Positions 43,788 to 53,130 of a stretch of DNA of 64,000 nucleotides are shown one piece after another. Below the pieces are notes generated by a model that was not told where the DNA came from, did not search any database, and worked only from the letters and a program-made list of their open reading frames with translations. The position numbers and the translations under genes were made by a program. The stretch comes from Chitinophaga silvisoli (GTDB taxonomy: Bacteria; Bacteroidota; Bacteroidia; Chitinophagales; Chitinophagaceae). The stretch is from assembly GCF_003412465.1 (NCBI RefSeq), contig NZ_QTJV01000001.1:1240001-1304000 (forward strand). Reading direction: 5' to 3'. Each line of letters starts with the position of its first letter. Positions within the stretch are counted from its first letter, which is position 1.

Positions 43788-46700
43788 ATGATCAATCTGA
43801 AAAAGGTTGCGGCCTTCTGTTGCCTGATGCTTGCCATCAGCTTGCAGATGTTTGCTGCCGTAGCCAGCCAAAATCAACCAACACTCACATTGAAAGAAGC
43901 GTTGAACAAAGCTTCAAGGCAATTTCATGTTTCCTTTATCTATGAAGATGAGCTGGTCAGTAATAAGCGTGTAAATACGCCGGCTGACGACAGTTATAAG
44001 AAGGTAGAAGACTACCTCTCTGCTGTATTGAAGCCATACAACCTGAAGTTCAGAAAACTGGGCGGATCACAGTATGCTATTTATGGTACTTCTGATAAAG
44101 CCAAAGAGAAGGATAAAACCAACCATGTGGCTCCTGAAGAAGCTGTCTCTGAGCAGACAGCTTCCCAGCAGCCTGCTGTACAAATGACGCAGGTGCAAAC
44201 CAACAGGTCTGTTGATACAACAGGGACGGACACACGTATCCTGGTAGGTGTGGTGACCGATGAATCAATGGCACCTGTTTCCTCTGCAACCATCATGGTA
44301 CCGGGTACAAGGTATATGACGGTGACTGGCAAGAACGGGGATTTCTCCCTGAAAGTGCCGGTGAATGCGCAAAAGATCCAGGTATCCTGCATCGCGTATG
44401 AAAGCCAGGTGCTGCCTGTAAACAATGCTATTTATTATAAAATAGCCCTTAAAGACAAAACAGGTTACCTGAAGCCAGTAGAAGTAGTTTCTACCGGTTA
44501 TGTAAACCTGCCTAAAGAACGCGCTACCGGTTCCTTCGGCGTAGTCACTGCGAAAGAACTGGAAAAAATCCCTACAGCCAACGTGATCAACCGTCTGGAA
44601 GGTATGGTACCGGGTCTGCAAATGCAGCTCACTGCCGGGGATAACTCCTTTGTGTATGACAACGTTACCCCTGCGCCTGCCAGTAATACCCGCACTATTG
44701 GCATGAACAATTATAATTACAATATCAGGGGTACAACAACGCTTAAAAGTGAAACTTCTCCACTGGTGGTGGTAGATGGTTTCCCGACTGAGTTCGATTT
44801 GAAAACCCTTAATCCTAACGATATTGAACAGATCACTTTTCTCCGTGATGCCGCAGCTGCCTCTATCTGGGGCGCACGCGCTGCCAACGGTGTGATTGTG
44901 ATTCAGACGAAAAAAGGCCGCTTACGCCAGCCAGCCGTGAACTTCGGCGTTGGTTACAGTACACAGGCCCGTCCTGATATCGGCTACCTCAAACTAATGA
45001 ACAGTGCACAGGTATTGGCACTGGACAAGGAAATGGTGGACAAAGGTATCGTTACTTCTGCATCCTATAATCCCTATACCTCTGGCCTTAAATATAATAT
45101 TGACAAAGGCGTTGACCTGGCATTCCAGCTGAACTCCGGTCGTATTACACAGGCACAATACGATGCACAGGTGGCTGAACTGAGCAAGAGAAATAACTAT
45201 AGCCAGCTGAGTGATTACCTGATGCAGCCAGCAACTGCGCAAAACTACAACCTGTCAGTAAGTGGAGGTACAGACGTACACACCTACTACCTGTCCGGTG
45301 CCTACTCCAAAGAAAACACCAGCACTGTCGGGAACTCTGGAGAGCGTATCAACCTCGTAGCAAACCAGGAATTTAAAATCCTGAAAAAGATCACCCTGGG
45401 CGTTAGTCTGAAAGGAGCTTTCTTTAACTATGCAAATAATGGTATTGGCCTGAATATTTTGGCGAATGGTGCGAATACCTTTATGCCATACGATGATATC
45501 CACGATAACTTCTATTATACTATCGGGGAGCATTATGCCGATTCACTGGAAAACCTGGGTTACAGGAATTGGTCTACAAACTACCTGGATGAGCTGAAAA
45601 TGAACAGGAATTATACCCGTGATAATAACTACACCGGTACGATCACGCTGGACATTCCTATCTACAAAGGTATAGGCTTTAATGCCTCTTATATGCAGGA
45701 GCGCGACTTCTTCACCATCCGTAACACCCTTGATAAGAACAGCGCTTATGTAAGAGACCTGTACAACAAGGGGACTGTGATGAGCGGCACCACACTGGTA
45801 CATAACTTCCCTGACGGAAGTATACTGCGGGCAACCAACAACAATATGAATAACTACAGTGCACGCGGTCAGTTTACATACAACAGGTCTATCAAAGAAG
45901 ATCACCAGATCAGTGCACTGGCAGGTATGGAAGTAAGACAAACGCTGAATTCTGCCAATTCCTATACTATTTATGGTTATAATCCTGCAACAGGCATCGG
46001 TGTTACCACTGCATACGGTACCTATTATGCTACCATGGATTACTCCGGTGGCTACCTGGGCGGGTATCCTACGCAGACCGACTACATGAAGCGTTATTTA
46101 TCTTATTATGGTAACGCTGCATATACCTACAAGAATAAATATACCCTCTCCGGAAGTGTGCGCTATGATGATTATAACAACTTTGGTCTGGAGAAGAAGT
46201 ACCGTGCAAAACCATTCTGGTCTTCAGGTCTGAGCTGGAACGTGTCAAAAGAGAGTTTTATGCAGGATGTAAGCTGGGTAAGTTCACTGCGTGTGAGAGG
46301 AACATTCGGTATAAACGGTAACATTAACCAGGATCTGCGTCCATTTACAAACATCTCCCTGGGAAGTTCTGATGGACAGACTGGTTTACCAACAGCTACT
46401 GTGATTTCTCCTGCAAATCCTGCCCTGAAATGGGAGAACACTTATGTGACCAATTTGGGGATCGATTATGGTTTATTGAATGGTCGCCTGAGCGGTACAA
46501 TTGATCTGTACAATAAGAAAGGAACAGATATCATTTACTTACTGGAAGTAAACCCAACTTTGCTGGGTTCCGGCAATACCATCAATCGCAATGGTGTTAC
46601 CATGAGCAACAGAGGTATCGATCTGGGTATCAATGGTGCGATCGTGGACGGCAAAAACTTTGGCTGGAATATGGGGGTAAACTTCTCATACAATACCAAC

Positions 46701-47423
46701 AAGATAACCAGCAGTCTGCTGAAACCTACTACTTCTTTCTATTCCAGCTTTTCCGGCCAGATTGTAGGTTATGCATCTGATGCGGTATTTGCATACAGGA
46801 ATGCAGGCCTGGATAGCTTAGGCTGGACCAAGATCTACGACCAGAATGGAAACAAGATCCGTTCCAATGTGGCTGTTACAGATATGGGTGCTGTAAAATA
46901 CGCCGGTCGCAGAACTGCTCCTGTATATGGTTCCTTGCAGAATACTTTCCGGTACAAAAACTGGTCTATGTTCGTATTGGCTACCTATAGTTTTGGTTCA
47001 GTGTTCCGTGCACCTGTTGCCACACAGTATCCTACCTCCCGTAAGCTGTTTTATAACACCTCCGGAGATATTGCTAACAGGTGGCAGAATGCAGGTGACG
47101 AAGCTAAGACTATCGTACCAGGCATAGCAGGTGCCTATGCTGCAACATCCGTATTGCGCTATGCTTATTCTGACGTGAATATTCAGCCTGGTGACTATAT
47201 CCGCCTGCGTGAGATCTCATTGTCTTACCAGTTGCCTTCAGAAATGGCAGGAAAAGTATTTGCCAGGAATATCAAGATTAGCGGTGCAGTAAGGAACCTC
47301 GGCCTGATCTGGAAGAAGAACAAGCTGGGACTGGATCCTGACTATGTACCGGCACTGGCAAGTACGGTATTGCACCTGCCTGCTACACCGCAATACAACC
47401 TGATGTTGAATGTAGGCTTCTAA
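43788..47423 (+). CDS. SusC/RagA-family TonB-dependent outer-membrane transporter with STN domain
   Basis: The 1211-residue protein has a signal peptide, an STN signalling domain (about 32-100, LTLKEALNKASRQFHVSFIY), a carboxypeptidase-like regulatory domain (about 150-225, LVGVVTDESMAPVSSATIMV), a plug (about 235-370; ATGSFGVVTAKELEKIPTAN) and a TonB-dependent barrel. It imports oligosaccharides, peptides or similar ligands. The STN domain contacts the FecR periplasmic domain, so it is also the sensor. ATG 43788 is used; the frame extends to a TTG at 43764. SusD follows after 18 bp. Confidence 0.94.
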   Translation: MINLKKVAAFCCLMLAISLQMFAAVASQNQPTLTLKEALNKASRQFHVSFIYEDELVSNKRVNTPADDSYKKVEDYLSAVLKPYNLKFRKLGGSQYAIYGTSDKAKEKDKTNHVAPEEAVSEQTASQQPAVQMTQVQTNRSVDTTGTDTRILVGVVTDESMAPVSSATIMVPGTRYMTVTGKNGDFSLKVPVNAQKIQVSCIAYESQVLPVNNAIYYKIALKDKTGYLKPVEVVSTGYVNLPKERATGSFGVVTAKELEKIPTANVINRLEGMVPGLQMQLTAGDNSFVYDNVTPAPASNTRTIGMNNYNYNIRGTTTLKSETSPLVVVDGFPTEFDLKTLNPNDIEQITFLRDAAAASIWGARAANGVIVIQTKKGRLRQPAVNFGVGYSTQARPDIGYLKLMNSAQVLALDKEMVDKGIVTSASYNPYTSGLKYNIDKGVDLAFQLNSGRITQAQYDAQVAELSKRNNYSQLSDYLMQPATAQNYNLSVSGGTDVHTYYLSGAYSKENTSTVGNSGERINLVANQEFKILKKITLGVSLKGAFFNYANNGIGLNILANGANTFMPYDDIHDNFYYTIGEHYADSLENLGYRNWSTNYLDELKMNRNYTRDNNYTGTITLDIPIYKGIGFNASYMQERDFFTIRNTLDKNSAYVRDLYNKGTVMSGTTLVHNFPDGSILRATNNNMNNYSARGQFTYNRSIKEDHQISALAGMEVRQTLNSANSYTIYGYNPATGIGVTTAYGTYYATMDYSGGYLGGYPTQTDYMKRYLSYYGNAAYTYKNKYTLSGSVRYDDYNNFGLEKKYRAKPFWSSGLSWNVSKESFMQDVSWVSSLRVRGTFGINGNINQDLRPFTNISLGSSDGQTGLPTATVISPANPALKWENTYVTNLGIDYGLLNGRLSGTIDLYNKKGTDIIYLLEVNPTLLGSGNTINRNGVTMSNRGIDLGINGAIVDGKNFGWNMGVNFSYNTNKITSSLLKPTTSFYSSFSGQIVGYASDAVFAYRNAGLDSLGWTKIYDQNGNKIRSNVAVTDMGAVKYAGRRTAPVYGSLQNTFRYKNWSMFVLATYSFGSVFRAPVATQYPTSRKLFYNTSGDIANRWQNAGDEAKTIVPGIAGAYAATSVLRYAYSDVNIQPGDYIRLREISLSYQLPSEMAGKVFARNIKISGAVRNLGLIWKKNKLGLDPDYVPALASTVLHLPATPQYNLMLNVGF

Positions 47424-47441
47424 CCAAAATTTAAAATTACA

Positions 47442-48821
47442 ATGAACAATAAATATCTCTCAATGCTGTTGTTAGGTGGTCTTGCACTGGCCAGCAGCTG
47501 TAGTAAATATACCGATATAAAAACCCAGGGGAGCCTGATCCCAAGTGCGATTGATAATTATCGTTACATCCTGAACAATACCTCCACCTTCGAGTATTCT
47601 GGTAAGATGACGGATCTGGCGGCTGCTGATGTAGCTATTGTGGATAGTGCACAGCAGGCAACGATAGAAGGCAATAGTGACAATTTCTATCTCAGGAATT
47701 CATATTTATGGAAGTCGCCGATCATTGAAGTGACCACAAGTCATGATCCTGACTGGGATAATTATTATGGCCGTATTTTTAATTGTAACATAGTCGTGAA
47801 TGAAGTGCCTACAAGCACAGGAGGAACCGATTCTACAAAAGCAGAGCTCATAGCAGAAGCTTTAACACACAGGGCAGACGCATACCTGAACCTGGTGAAT
47901 GAATACGCAAAACCTTACAATAGTGCTACTGCATCTTCAGACCTGGGTGTACCACTGGTGCTGACACAGGACCTGAACCAGAAACTGAACCGTACTACAG
48001 TAGCAGTCATCTATAACAAGATTGAGGCGGACCTGAAGGAAGCTATACCTGCTTTACCCAAAGCAAGTGCTTACAATACCCTGCCTGACAAGGCAGCGGC
48101 TTACTCCCTGCTGGCACGTTTCTACCTGTTAAAAGGTGATTATACCAATGCAGGTTTGTATGCGGACAGCGCTTTGACTTTGCAGAGCGCATTGAACGAC
48201 CTGGGGACTATTACGACCATGCCGTACAGGAAGAATGATCCTGAAATCATTTTTGGAAAGATAGCCGGCTCCAGTTTTACTTATTCTCCATTCATCCTTC
48301 GTCTGAGTGATGATATCCTGAACCTGCTGGGAACGAAGGATATGCGTTACCAGCTCTTTACAAAAAGTACCTCCAGCTATTTTGGCAGCAACTACACCGG
48401 TCGTTATTTCTGTCGTGAGCAGATCAACTTTGAGAGCAGGAATTATGGTACCTCCGTACCTGAAATGATGCTGATCAAAGCGGAAGTGCTGGCGCGTGCA
48501 GGAAGTACAGATGCCGCTATGGATGAAGTAAACCTGCTGAGACAAAAACGTTTCAAGGCAGCTGATTACGTAGCACTGACAGCAACTGATAAAAACGATG
48601 CACTGGTAAAAGTGATCGAAGAACGCAGGCGTGAATTCATGTGCCGCCTGTTGCCATGGATGGACCAGCGCCGTCTGAAAGATGATCCTTTGTTCTCCAA
48701 AACCTATACACGTACCTGGCAGGGACAAACCTATACACTGGAGCCATCCAGCAACAGGTATGTATTCCCGATCGCCACTTATGTGCTGGGTCTGAATCCT
48801 GAGATTGAACAAAATCCGTGA
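47442..48821 (+). CDS. SusD/RagB-family outer-membrane lipoprotein
   Basis: The 459-residue lipoprotein (lipobox LALASSC, Cys20) has the SusD TPR-like helices (AEALTHRADAYLNLVNEYAKPY; AAYSLLARFYLLKGDYTNA) and a C-terminal RagB segment (PEMMLIKAEVLARAG; VIEERRREFMCRLLPWMDQRR cited as EERRREFMCRLLPWMDQRR). It caps the SusC barrel and delivers the ligand. The ligand cannot be told from sequence; a thioredoxin-domain protein downstream is often seen with SusCD pairs thought to handle peptides or proteins. Confidence 0.93.
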   Translation: MNNKYLSMLLLGGLALASSCSKYTDIKTQGSLIPSAIDNYRYILNNTSTFEYSGKMTDLAAADVAIVDSAQQATIEGNSDNFYLRNSYLWKSPIIEVTTSHDPDWDNYYGRIFNCNIVVNEVPTSTGGTDSTKAELIAEALTHRADAYLNLVNEYAKPYNSATASSDLGVPLVLTQDLNQKLNRTTVAVIYNKIEADLKEAIPALPKASAYNTLPDKAAAYSLLARFYLLKGDYTNAGLYADSALTLQSALNDLGTITTMPYRKNDPEIIFGKIAGSSFTYSPFILRLSDDILNLLGTKDMRYQLFTKSTSSYFGSNYTGRYFCREQINFESRNYGTSVPEMMLIKAEVLARAGSTDAAMDEVNLLRQKRFKAADYVALTATDKNDALVKVIEERRREFMCRLLPWMDQRRLKDDPLFSKTYTRTWQGQTYTLEPSSNRYVFPIATYVLGLNPEIEQNP

Positions 48822-48826
48822 TTAAT

Positions 48827-50764
48827 ATGAAATTTAGTTTTGTCCTGATTGCTGCGCTGTGTGTTTTTGTAAACACACAGGCGCAGGGTCAGCGTTTGAA
48901 GATGACACCGGAACGACCTTACATCGGCGATACAGTTAACCTGTTGTACCATCCTGATGCCGCACTGTTAGCTACAGGCAAACCAATAAAAGGGGCTGTT
49001 TACATTTATGATACCACCTATCATTGGAATGCCGTAGACCTGCAGATGAAGGCGACGGACAGCGGGTATACATTTACCATACCATTAACTGCAGATAAAG
49101 GTTTGTGGGCTTTTAAGTTCAGAGCAGGAGATGCAGTGGATAATGCACATGATACGGGATATATTATCATGGGATCTGTGCCTGGCAGACAGTGGAAAGC
49201 TGCTTATGCAGGTTATGGTACCCTGCGTGCAAAGAGATATGAATTAGGCATACCTCAGTATTATACCGATTTCCAGATCAGCGATACAGCCATGTTCTTT
49301 TGGATGGGACAGGAGATCGGTTACTGGAGAGCCGGCAGAACCTTCATCTTGCCTTATGTAAAAGCGAGAGCACTCAGTGAACGCCAGGCGGGATTAAACC
49401 CTGATTCATCAAAGACCATCAACTCGGCAGCAGCATACATGCTGAAAGCACCTAACCTGAGTCAGAAAGACCTGTATACACTGGCATTGATCTTTGATCA
49501 GTACCTGCACAAAAAAGAAACTGCTGATTCATTGTATAAGGTAACCAGTGGTATAGTTAAAAAACAAGCTGATTACAAAGCCATTCAGGTAGCAAAAACG
49601 CCTGATGAAAGACTGAAACTGTCCGAGCAGTTTGTAAAAAATTACCCACCGGATAGAGAACTGGATGCACTGGCAGGTATTGACTATGACAGGGGCGTGT
49701 ACAGGAATATCTTTGCTATTTATATTGCAAAAAATGATACCAGTGTACTGGCAAAGTATATTAATACCTGTCCCTTTTCCGAGCTGGCACTGGCTTATTA
49801 TAAAATGGTAGAGATACCGTATGCTGACTGGAAAACGATGTCTGCAAAAGACGCGTACTCTTTCTCTCAGCGTATCATGGACCGGCTGGCTTACCTGAAA
49901 GCGCACAAACCGGAAGAGTTTTATTACTATACCCCTTCTGAGTTCATCGAGTATATAGATAAGTCCTTCAGGTATAATTATATCACACATGCAACTATCC
50001 TGAAAGAGATAGGGCGGGAAAAGGAAGCGTTGACACAGGTATTGAAAATGCAGGAAGAATGGAATTATTCCAATGCTTCTTTGAATCAGCTGGAAGCTTC
50101 TTTACTGGAAAAGGCCGGTGATAAAAAGAAACTGGAAGAAGTACTGCACAATAGTGTACGTATGAACCAGGCTTCTGCACAAATCATCGATCTGCTGAAG
50201 AAAGATTACCTGAAGACGCATAAGGATACCGAAGGTTTTGATGCTTACCTGAATTCAATGAAGGATGCACATACCATGGAGTTACTGCGTGAGCATGTAA
50301 AATCAGCGATGATCGAAAGAGAAGCAGTGCCATTCGAAATGAAAGACCTGGATGGAAAAATGGTATCCCTGGCAGCGCAGAAAGGTAAGATTGTAGTGCT
50401 GGATTTCTGGGCTACCTGGTGTGCACCATGTAAGGCAGCGATGCCGGGAATGCAGATGGCGCAGGAACATTTTAAGAATGATAGCAATGTGGTATTTTAC
50501 TTTGTAGATACCCAGGAGCGTGATCCTGAATATAAAGAGAAGGTGAAGAAATTCATAAAAGAGAAGAAGTATCCGTTTAAAGTGCTGTTTGATAATGGTG
50601 ATGAATTTTACTCAAAGTATGCAAAGCTGATCCAGACATCAGGTATTCCTTTCAAAGTCGTAATAAATGGAAATGGAAAGATCCGTTTTGCACAGATTGG
50701 ATACATGGGAAGTCCGAGCGGCCTTGCAGATGAAATTGAAACAATGATTTCCCTCTCAAAATAA
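48827..50764 (+). CDS. Exported TlpA/ResA-like thioredoxin-domain protein
   Basis: The 645-residue protein has a signal peptide (to about residue 20, NTQAQG). About 490 residues of beta-rich then helical, TPR-like sequence follow, then a C-terminal TlpA/AhpC-type thioredoxin domain (about 505-645) with the active site FWATWCAPCKAAMP (Cys532 and Cys535). It should be a periplasmic thiol-disulfide reductase. ATG 48827 is chosen because it begins the signal peptide; a GTG at 48818 overlaps the SusD stop. It is part of the SusCD operon. Confidence 0.88.
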   Translation: MKFSFVLIAALCVFVNTQAQGQRLKMTPERPYIGDTVNLLYHPDAALLATGKPIKGAVYIYDTTYHWNAVDLQMKATDSGYTFTIPLTADKGLWAFKFRAGDAVDNAHDTGYIIMGSVPGRQWKAAYAGYGTLRAKRYELGIPQYYTDFQISDTAMFFWMGQEIGYWRAGRTFILPYVKARALSERQAGLNPDSSKTINSAAAYMLKAPNLSQKDLYTLALIFDQYLHKKETADSLYKVTSGIVKKQADYKAIQVAKTPDERLKLSEQFVKNYPPDRELDALAGIDYDRGVYRNIFAIYIAKNDTSVLAKYINTCPFSELALAYYKMVEIPYADWKTMSAKDAYSFSQRIMDRLAYLKAHKPEEFYYYTPSEFIEYIDKSFRYNYITHATILKEIGREKEALTQVLKMQEEWNYSNASLNQLEASLLEKAGDKKKLEEVLHNSVRMNQASAQIIDLLKKDYLKTHKDTEGFDAYLNSMKDAHTMELLREHVKSAMIEREAVPFEMKDLDGKMVSLAAQKGKIVVLDFWATWCAPCKAAMPGMQMAQEHFKNDSNVVFYFVDTQERDPEYKEKVKKFIKEKKYPFKVLFDNGDEFYSKYAKLIQTSGIPFKVVINGNGKIRFAQIGYMGSPSGLADEIETMISLSK

Positions 50765-50816
50765 GTGAGCATTTGATTGATTGATAAAATGAACAAAGAG
50801 TGATGACCCAGGTGTG

Positions 50817-50844
50817 AGCGCTTCTTCCTTACCGGGGAAGCGCT
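50817..50844 (+). terminator. Hairpin after the thioredoxin-domain gene
   Basis: AGCGCTTC (50817-50824) pairs with GAAGCGCT (50837-50844), with extra G-T pairs inside. The tail TTGCCTTTT is only moderately T-rich. Confidence 0.6.
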
Positions 50845-50862
50845 TTGCCTTTTAAAATAAGT

Positions 50863-51942
50863 ATGATGAGACTATTATTGATTTTGCTATTGGTCAGCGT
50901 ACAGGGAATGGCCCAGATTGTATCCAGAGATGTGGAATTTTATAATGCGGACAGTAGTATCCATTTTGGAGGAACGCTGACCTTGCCTGCAGGTTTGCAA
51001 TCCTTTCCGGCGGTAGTATTGGTATCGGGTACGGGCAAACAGGACCGGGATGGTACCATGGCAGGGCACAAGATGTTCAAAGTGATTGCGGAGTACCTGA
51101 GTACCAATGGAATAGCGGTATTAAGGGTTGATGACAGGGGGACCGGAACGACCACGGGGGATTATGAAAAGGCAACGACAGCCGATTTTGCTGCAGATGC
51201 GGTGACGGCAGTAGCGTTTTTAAAGGCATATCCGGGCGTAAAAGGTGTCGGGCTTGTTGGTCATAGCGAAGGTGGTGCCGCGGCCTATATGGCGGCTGTA
51301 AATAGCAAAGATGTACGTTTTATGATTAGTCTGGCAGGCCTGGCTACGACGGGACTGAAGGCATTGCAAACCCAGAACAGGGCAATTGTGGCCAGTGCGG
51401 GTATTCCTGTGCTGATGCAGCAGCGATTTAACCAGGTCAACGATATTATGTTTGATACCGCCTATGCTTATGCAGCATCGCCGGATATGGCGCAGCATTT
51501 GCGCAATGCTTTTACCGTGTGGAATGAGCAGGACCTGGCAAAGGGAGAACAGGATTCGGTGTACCGGAAGAGCCGGGACCATTTCTTTTTCCCCCTCGAA
51601 TCATATGTAAGGCTGGCTACGGGCCCCTGGTACAGGTACAATGTACGTTTTGACCCGGTACCCTGGCTGAAGCGGGTAAAAGTGCCTGTGTTGGCTATCA
51701 ATGGGGATAAGGATATTATGGTAGATGCGGACGAGAACCTGGGGAACTACAGGAAGTATGTGAAGAAAGTAACTGTAGTAAAGATGCCTGGATTGAACCA
51801 TTTGTTCCAGCATTGTGTTACCTGTACAATGCAGGAACCAGCTAAATTGAAGGAAGATTTTGCCCCGGAAGTATTAAAAGAGATGGTTGCATGGATAAAT
51901 GGAATGAAAATTGATGTAAAGGGCGTTCAGTTTATAAAGTGA
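50863..51942 (+). CDS. Exported alpha/beta hydrolase (serine aminopeptidase/esterase-like)
   Basis: The 359-residue protein has a signal peptide (MMRLLLILLLVSVQGMAQ) and an alpha/beta hydrolase fold: oxyanion region VVLVSGTGKQDRDG, nucleophile Ser135 in GLVGHSEGGAAA, acidic residue near PVLAINGDKDIMV and catalytic His in MPGLNHLFQ. Relatives include exported esterases and S33-like peptidases; the substrate is unknown. The frame starts at a TTG at 50845, but ATG 50863 (or 50866) begins the signal peptide. The next gene follows after 8 bp. Confidence 0.87.
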   Translation: MMRLLLILLLVSVQGMAQIVSRDVEFYNADSSIHFGGTLTLPAGLQSFPAVVLVSGTGKQDRDGTMAGHKMFKVIAEYLSTNGIAVLRVDDRGTGTTTGDYEKATTADFAADAVTAVAFLKAYPGVKGVGLVGHSEGGAAAYMAAVNSKDVRFMISLAGLATTGLKALQTQNRAIVASAGIPVLMQQRFNQVNDIMFDTAYAYAASPDMAQHLRNAFTVWNEQDLAKGEQDSVYRKSRDHFFFPLESYVRLATGPWYRYNVRFDPVPWLKRVKVPVLAINGDKDIMVDADENLGNYRKYVKKVTVVKMPGLNHLFQHCVTCTMQEPAKLKEDFAPEVLKEMVAWINGMKIDVKGVQFIK

Positions 51943-51950
51943 TCACCAAC

Positions 51951-52466
51951 ATGAAAAAATTTTTAATACTGGCCGCGATGGCGGTGTTGCCAGCTTGTTC
52001 AAATCCAACCCCGGAAAATTATTTTGATACAGCTGTTTTGAATACAAATATGATCAATGATTTTGGGAGTGATGCATTGACGAAAATGCTGATTGCCCAG
52101 AATGTGAAATACAATGGTACATTGCCAAATGGTCCGGATGCTGCAACTAAAATGATAGATACTAAGGTGCAGTATATAGAGAAAACGCTGGTAAAAGTAA
52201 AGGATCTGAAGGAGACGGACGAGACGCGGACAATGCTGAAAACTTCAGCGGCATTATTTGAGTATGTGCTGCCGGTATATAAGAATGAATATAAGGCGCT
52301 GGCGAAGTTGAGTGATGAGGGTGGTACACAGGAAGATGTGTTATCCCTGGGAAAGGAGATAGATGAGAAGTATGGCCAGCGTTTTGATTCCTTGTTCGAT
52401 GTGCTGACTGCAGAGGGTAAGAAGTATGCAGCGGCGCATGATATTAAGGTGAACTGGGGAAATTAA
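51951..52466 (+). CDS. Hypothetical lipoprotein
   Basis: The 171-residue protein has a clear lipobox (AVLPAC, Cys16), so it should be anchored in the periplasm or outer membrane. The rest is helix-rich and charged (IEKTLVKVKDLKETDETRTM; LGKEIDEKYGQRFDSLFDVL). It may be a LIC11966-type surface helical lipoprotein, but I cannot assign a family. It is 8 bp downstream of the hydrolase gene and probably cotranscribed; a terminator follows. Confidence 0.75.
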   Translation: MKKFLILAAMAVLPACSNPTPENYFDTAVLNTNMINDFGSDALTKMLIAQNVKYNGTLPNGPDAATKMIDTKVQYIEKTLVKVKDLKETDETRTMLKTSAALFEYVLPVYKNEYKALAKLSDEGGTQEDVLSLGKEIDEKYGQRFDSLFDVLTAEGKKYAAAHDIKVNWGN

Positions 52467-52486
52467 TAGTAAAGATATTGATAAGG

Positions 52487-52517
52487 CAGGGGGTACGGTT
52501 TCGTGCCCCCTGTTTTT
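52487..52517 (+). terminator. Intrinsic terminator after the lipoprotein gene
   Basis: CAGGGGGTAC pairs with GTGCCCCCTG (with one G-T pair) around a 6-nt loop, followed by TTTTT. Confidence 0.9.
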
Positions 52518-52627
52518 ATTTTATACATTTCCATGGCTGTTGGGTTAAGCGCTGACGATAACAATGCGCTGGAAGCCGGGTGCGCTCTTTTTTCAAAGAA
52601 AAATCATCAGGTGTGGTATTGATAATT

Positions 52628-52658
52628 TTTGTTAATTGAAAGGAAAATATTATATTTG
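52628..52658 (+). promoter_or_regulatory. Bacteroidota-type promoter of the 71-codon ORF/structured RNA unit
   Basis: TTTG at 52628-52631, a 19-nt spacer and TATATTTG at 52651-52658 match the Bacteroidota consensus TTTG/TAnnTTTG closely. Transcription should start near 52665, about 40 bases before the ATG of the 71-codon ORF. It is the best promoter match noted in the window. Confidence 0.65.
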
Positions 52659-52706
52659 AAATAAGGCCGTAATCATTCATCAAATCATGTTTTTAAAACT
52701 GTAAAA

Positions 52707-52922
52707 ATGATGGCCAAGAGGCCTGCACTGGCCGTAGCCCACAGGGAAATAGACCCCATCACTATTTCTTTATTGTTCAATGTAACCCTTCGTATTTCTC
52801 AAAGATGGATTGATTTTTTACATGAGAGTCTTGACAAACCTACACGGGTACCAATTACCCTAAGGGAGTTTTGTGCCTATTATAAGTTTGACGAGACAAT
52901 TTTATCACACAAGCTTATGTAA
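52707..52922 (+). CDS. Small hypothetical protein (71 residues)
   Basis: A 71-codon frame begins with two ATGs (52707 and 52710). The product is basic at the N-terminus and helix-prone (ISLLFNVTLRISQRWIDFLHE), without a signal peptide. I recognise no family. A well-formed promoter stands upstream. A structured RNA segment and a strong terminator follow, so the ORF is probably transcribed. No strong ribosome site is seen (GTAAAA before the ATG), which is usual for this group. It could be a true small protein or a chance frame in a non-coding RNA. Confidence 0.5.
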   Translation: MMAKRPALAVAHREIDPITISLLFNVTLRISQRWIDFLHESLDKPTRVPITLREFCAYYKFDETILSHKLM

Positions 52923-53096
52923 ATCTACGACGGGCCCCTAAAATTACTCACATGACTAAACATGTTGAGCTGTTCATTCATGTGAACGGCAAAGTCGTCA
53001 TACTGGCTTAGGCCAGTTGGCAGGAAAGCTGAATGTTATCGTTTGGATACAACGACATTCAGACTGGCTGGCTATCATATTATGTCCCGGCCCTGG
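52923..53096 (+). ncRNA. Candidate structured RNA 3' of the 71-codon ORF
   Basis: Between the small ORF and a strong terminator lie several base-paired elements. One is ACTGGC-TTAG-GCCAGT (53002-53017). Another is CTGAATG...TCGTT (53029-53043) with AACGA-CATTCAG (53051-53062), with a 3-nt bulge. CCAGT (53013-53017) can instead pair with ACTGG (53062-53067 region), extending the second stem and opening the first. Two mutually exclusive folds before a terminator resemble a switch or attenuator. No known RNA family was recognised, and function is inferred only from structure and position. Confidence 0.4.
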
Positions 53097-53130
53097 GGGG
53101 ATAAGCTTAACTGCTTATCCCCTCTTTTTT
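53097..53130 (+). terminator. Strong plus-strand terminator inside the 3' end of the RloB gene
   Basis: GGGGATAAGC pairs perfectly with GCTTATCCCC around TTAACT, then TCTTTTTT. The T run is on the plus strand only, so it ends the small plus-strand unit. The loop holds the stop codon of the convergent RloB gene, and one arm encodes its last residues. Confidence 0.85.

Noticed and set aside
52923..53130. Structured segment as a retron msr-msd RNA
   Set aside because: No reverse transcriptase gene is present nearby and the expected branching-G inverted repeat arrangement is not seen.
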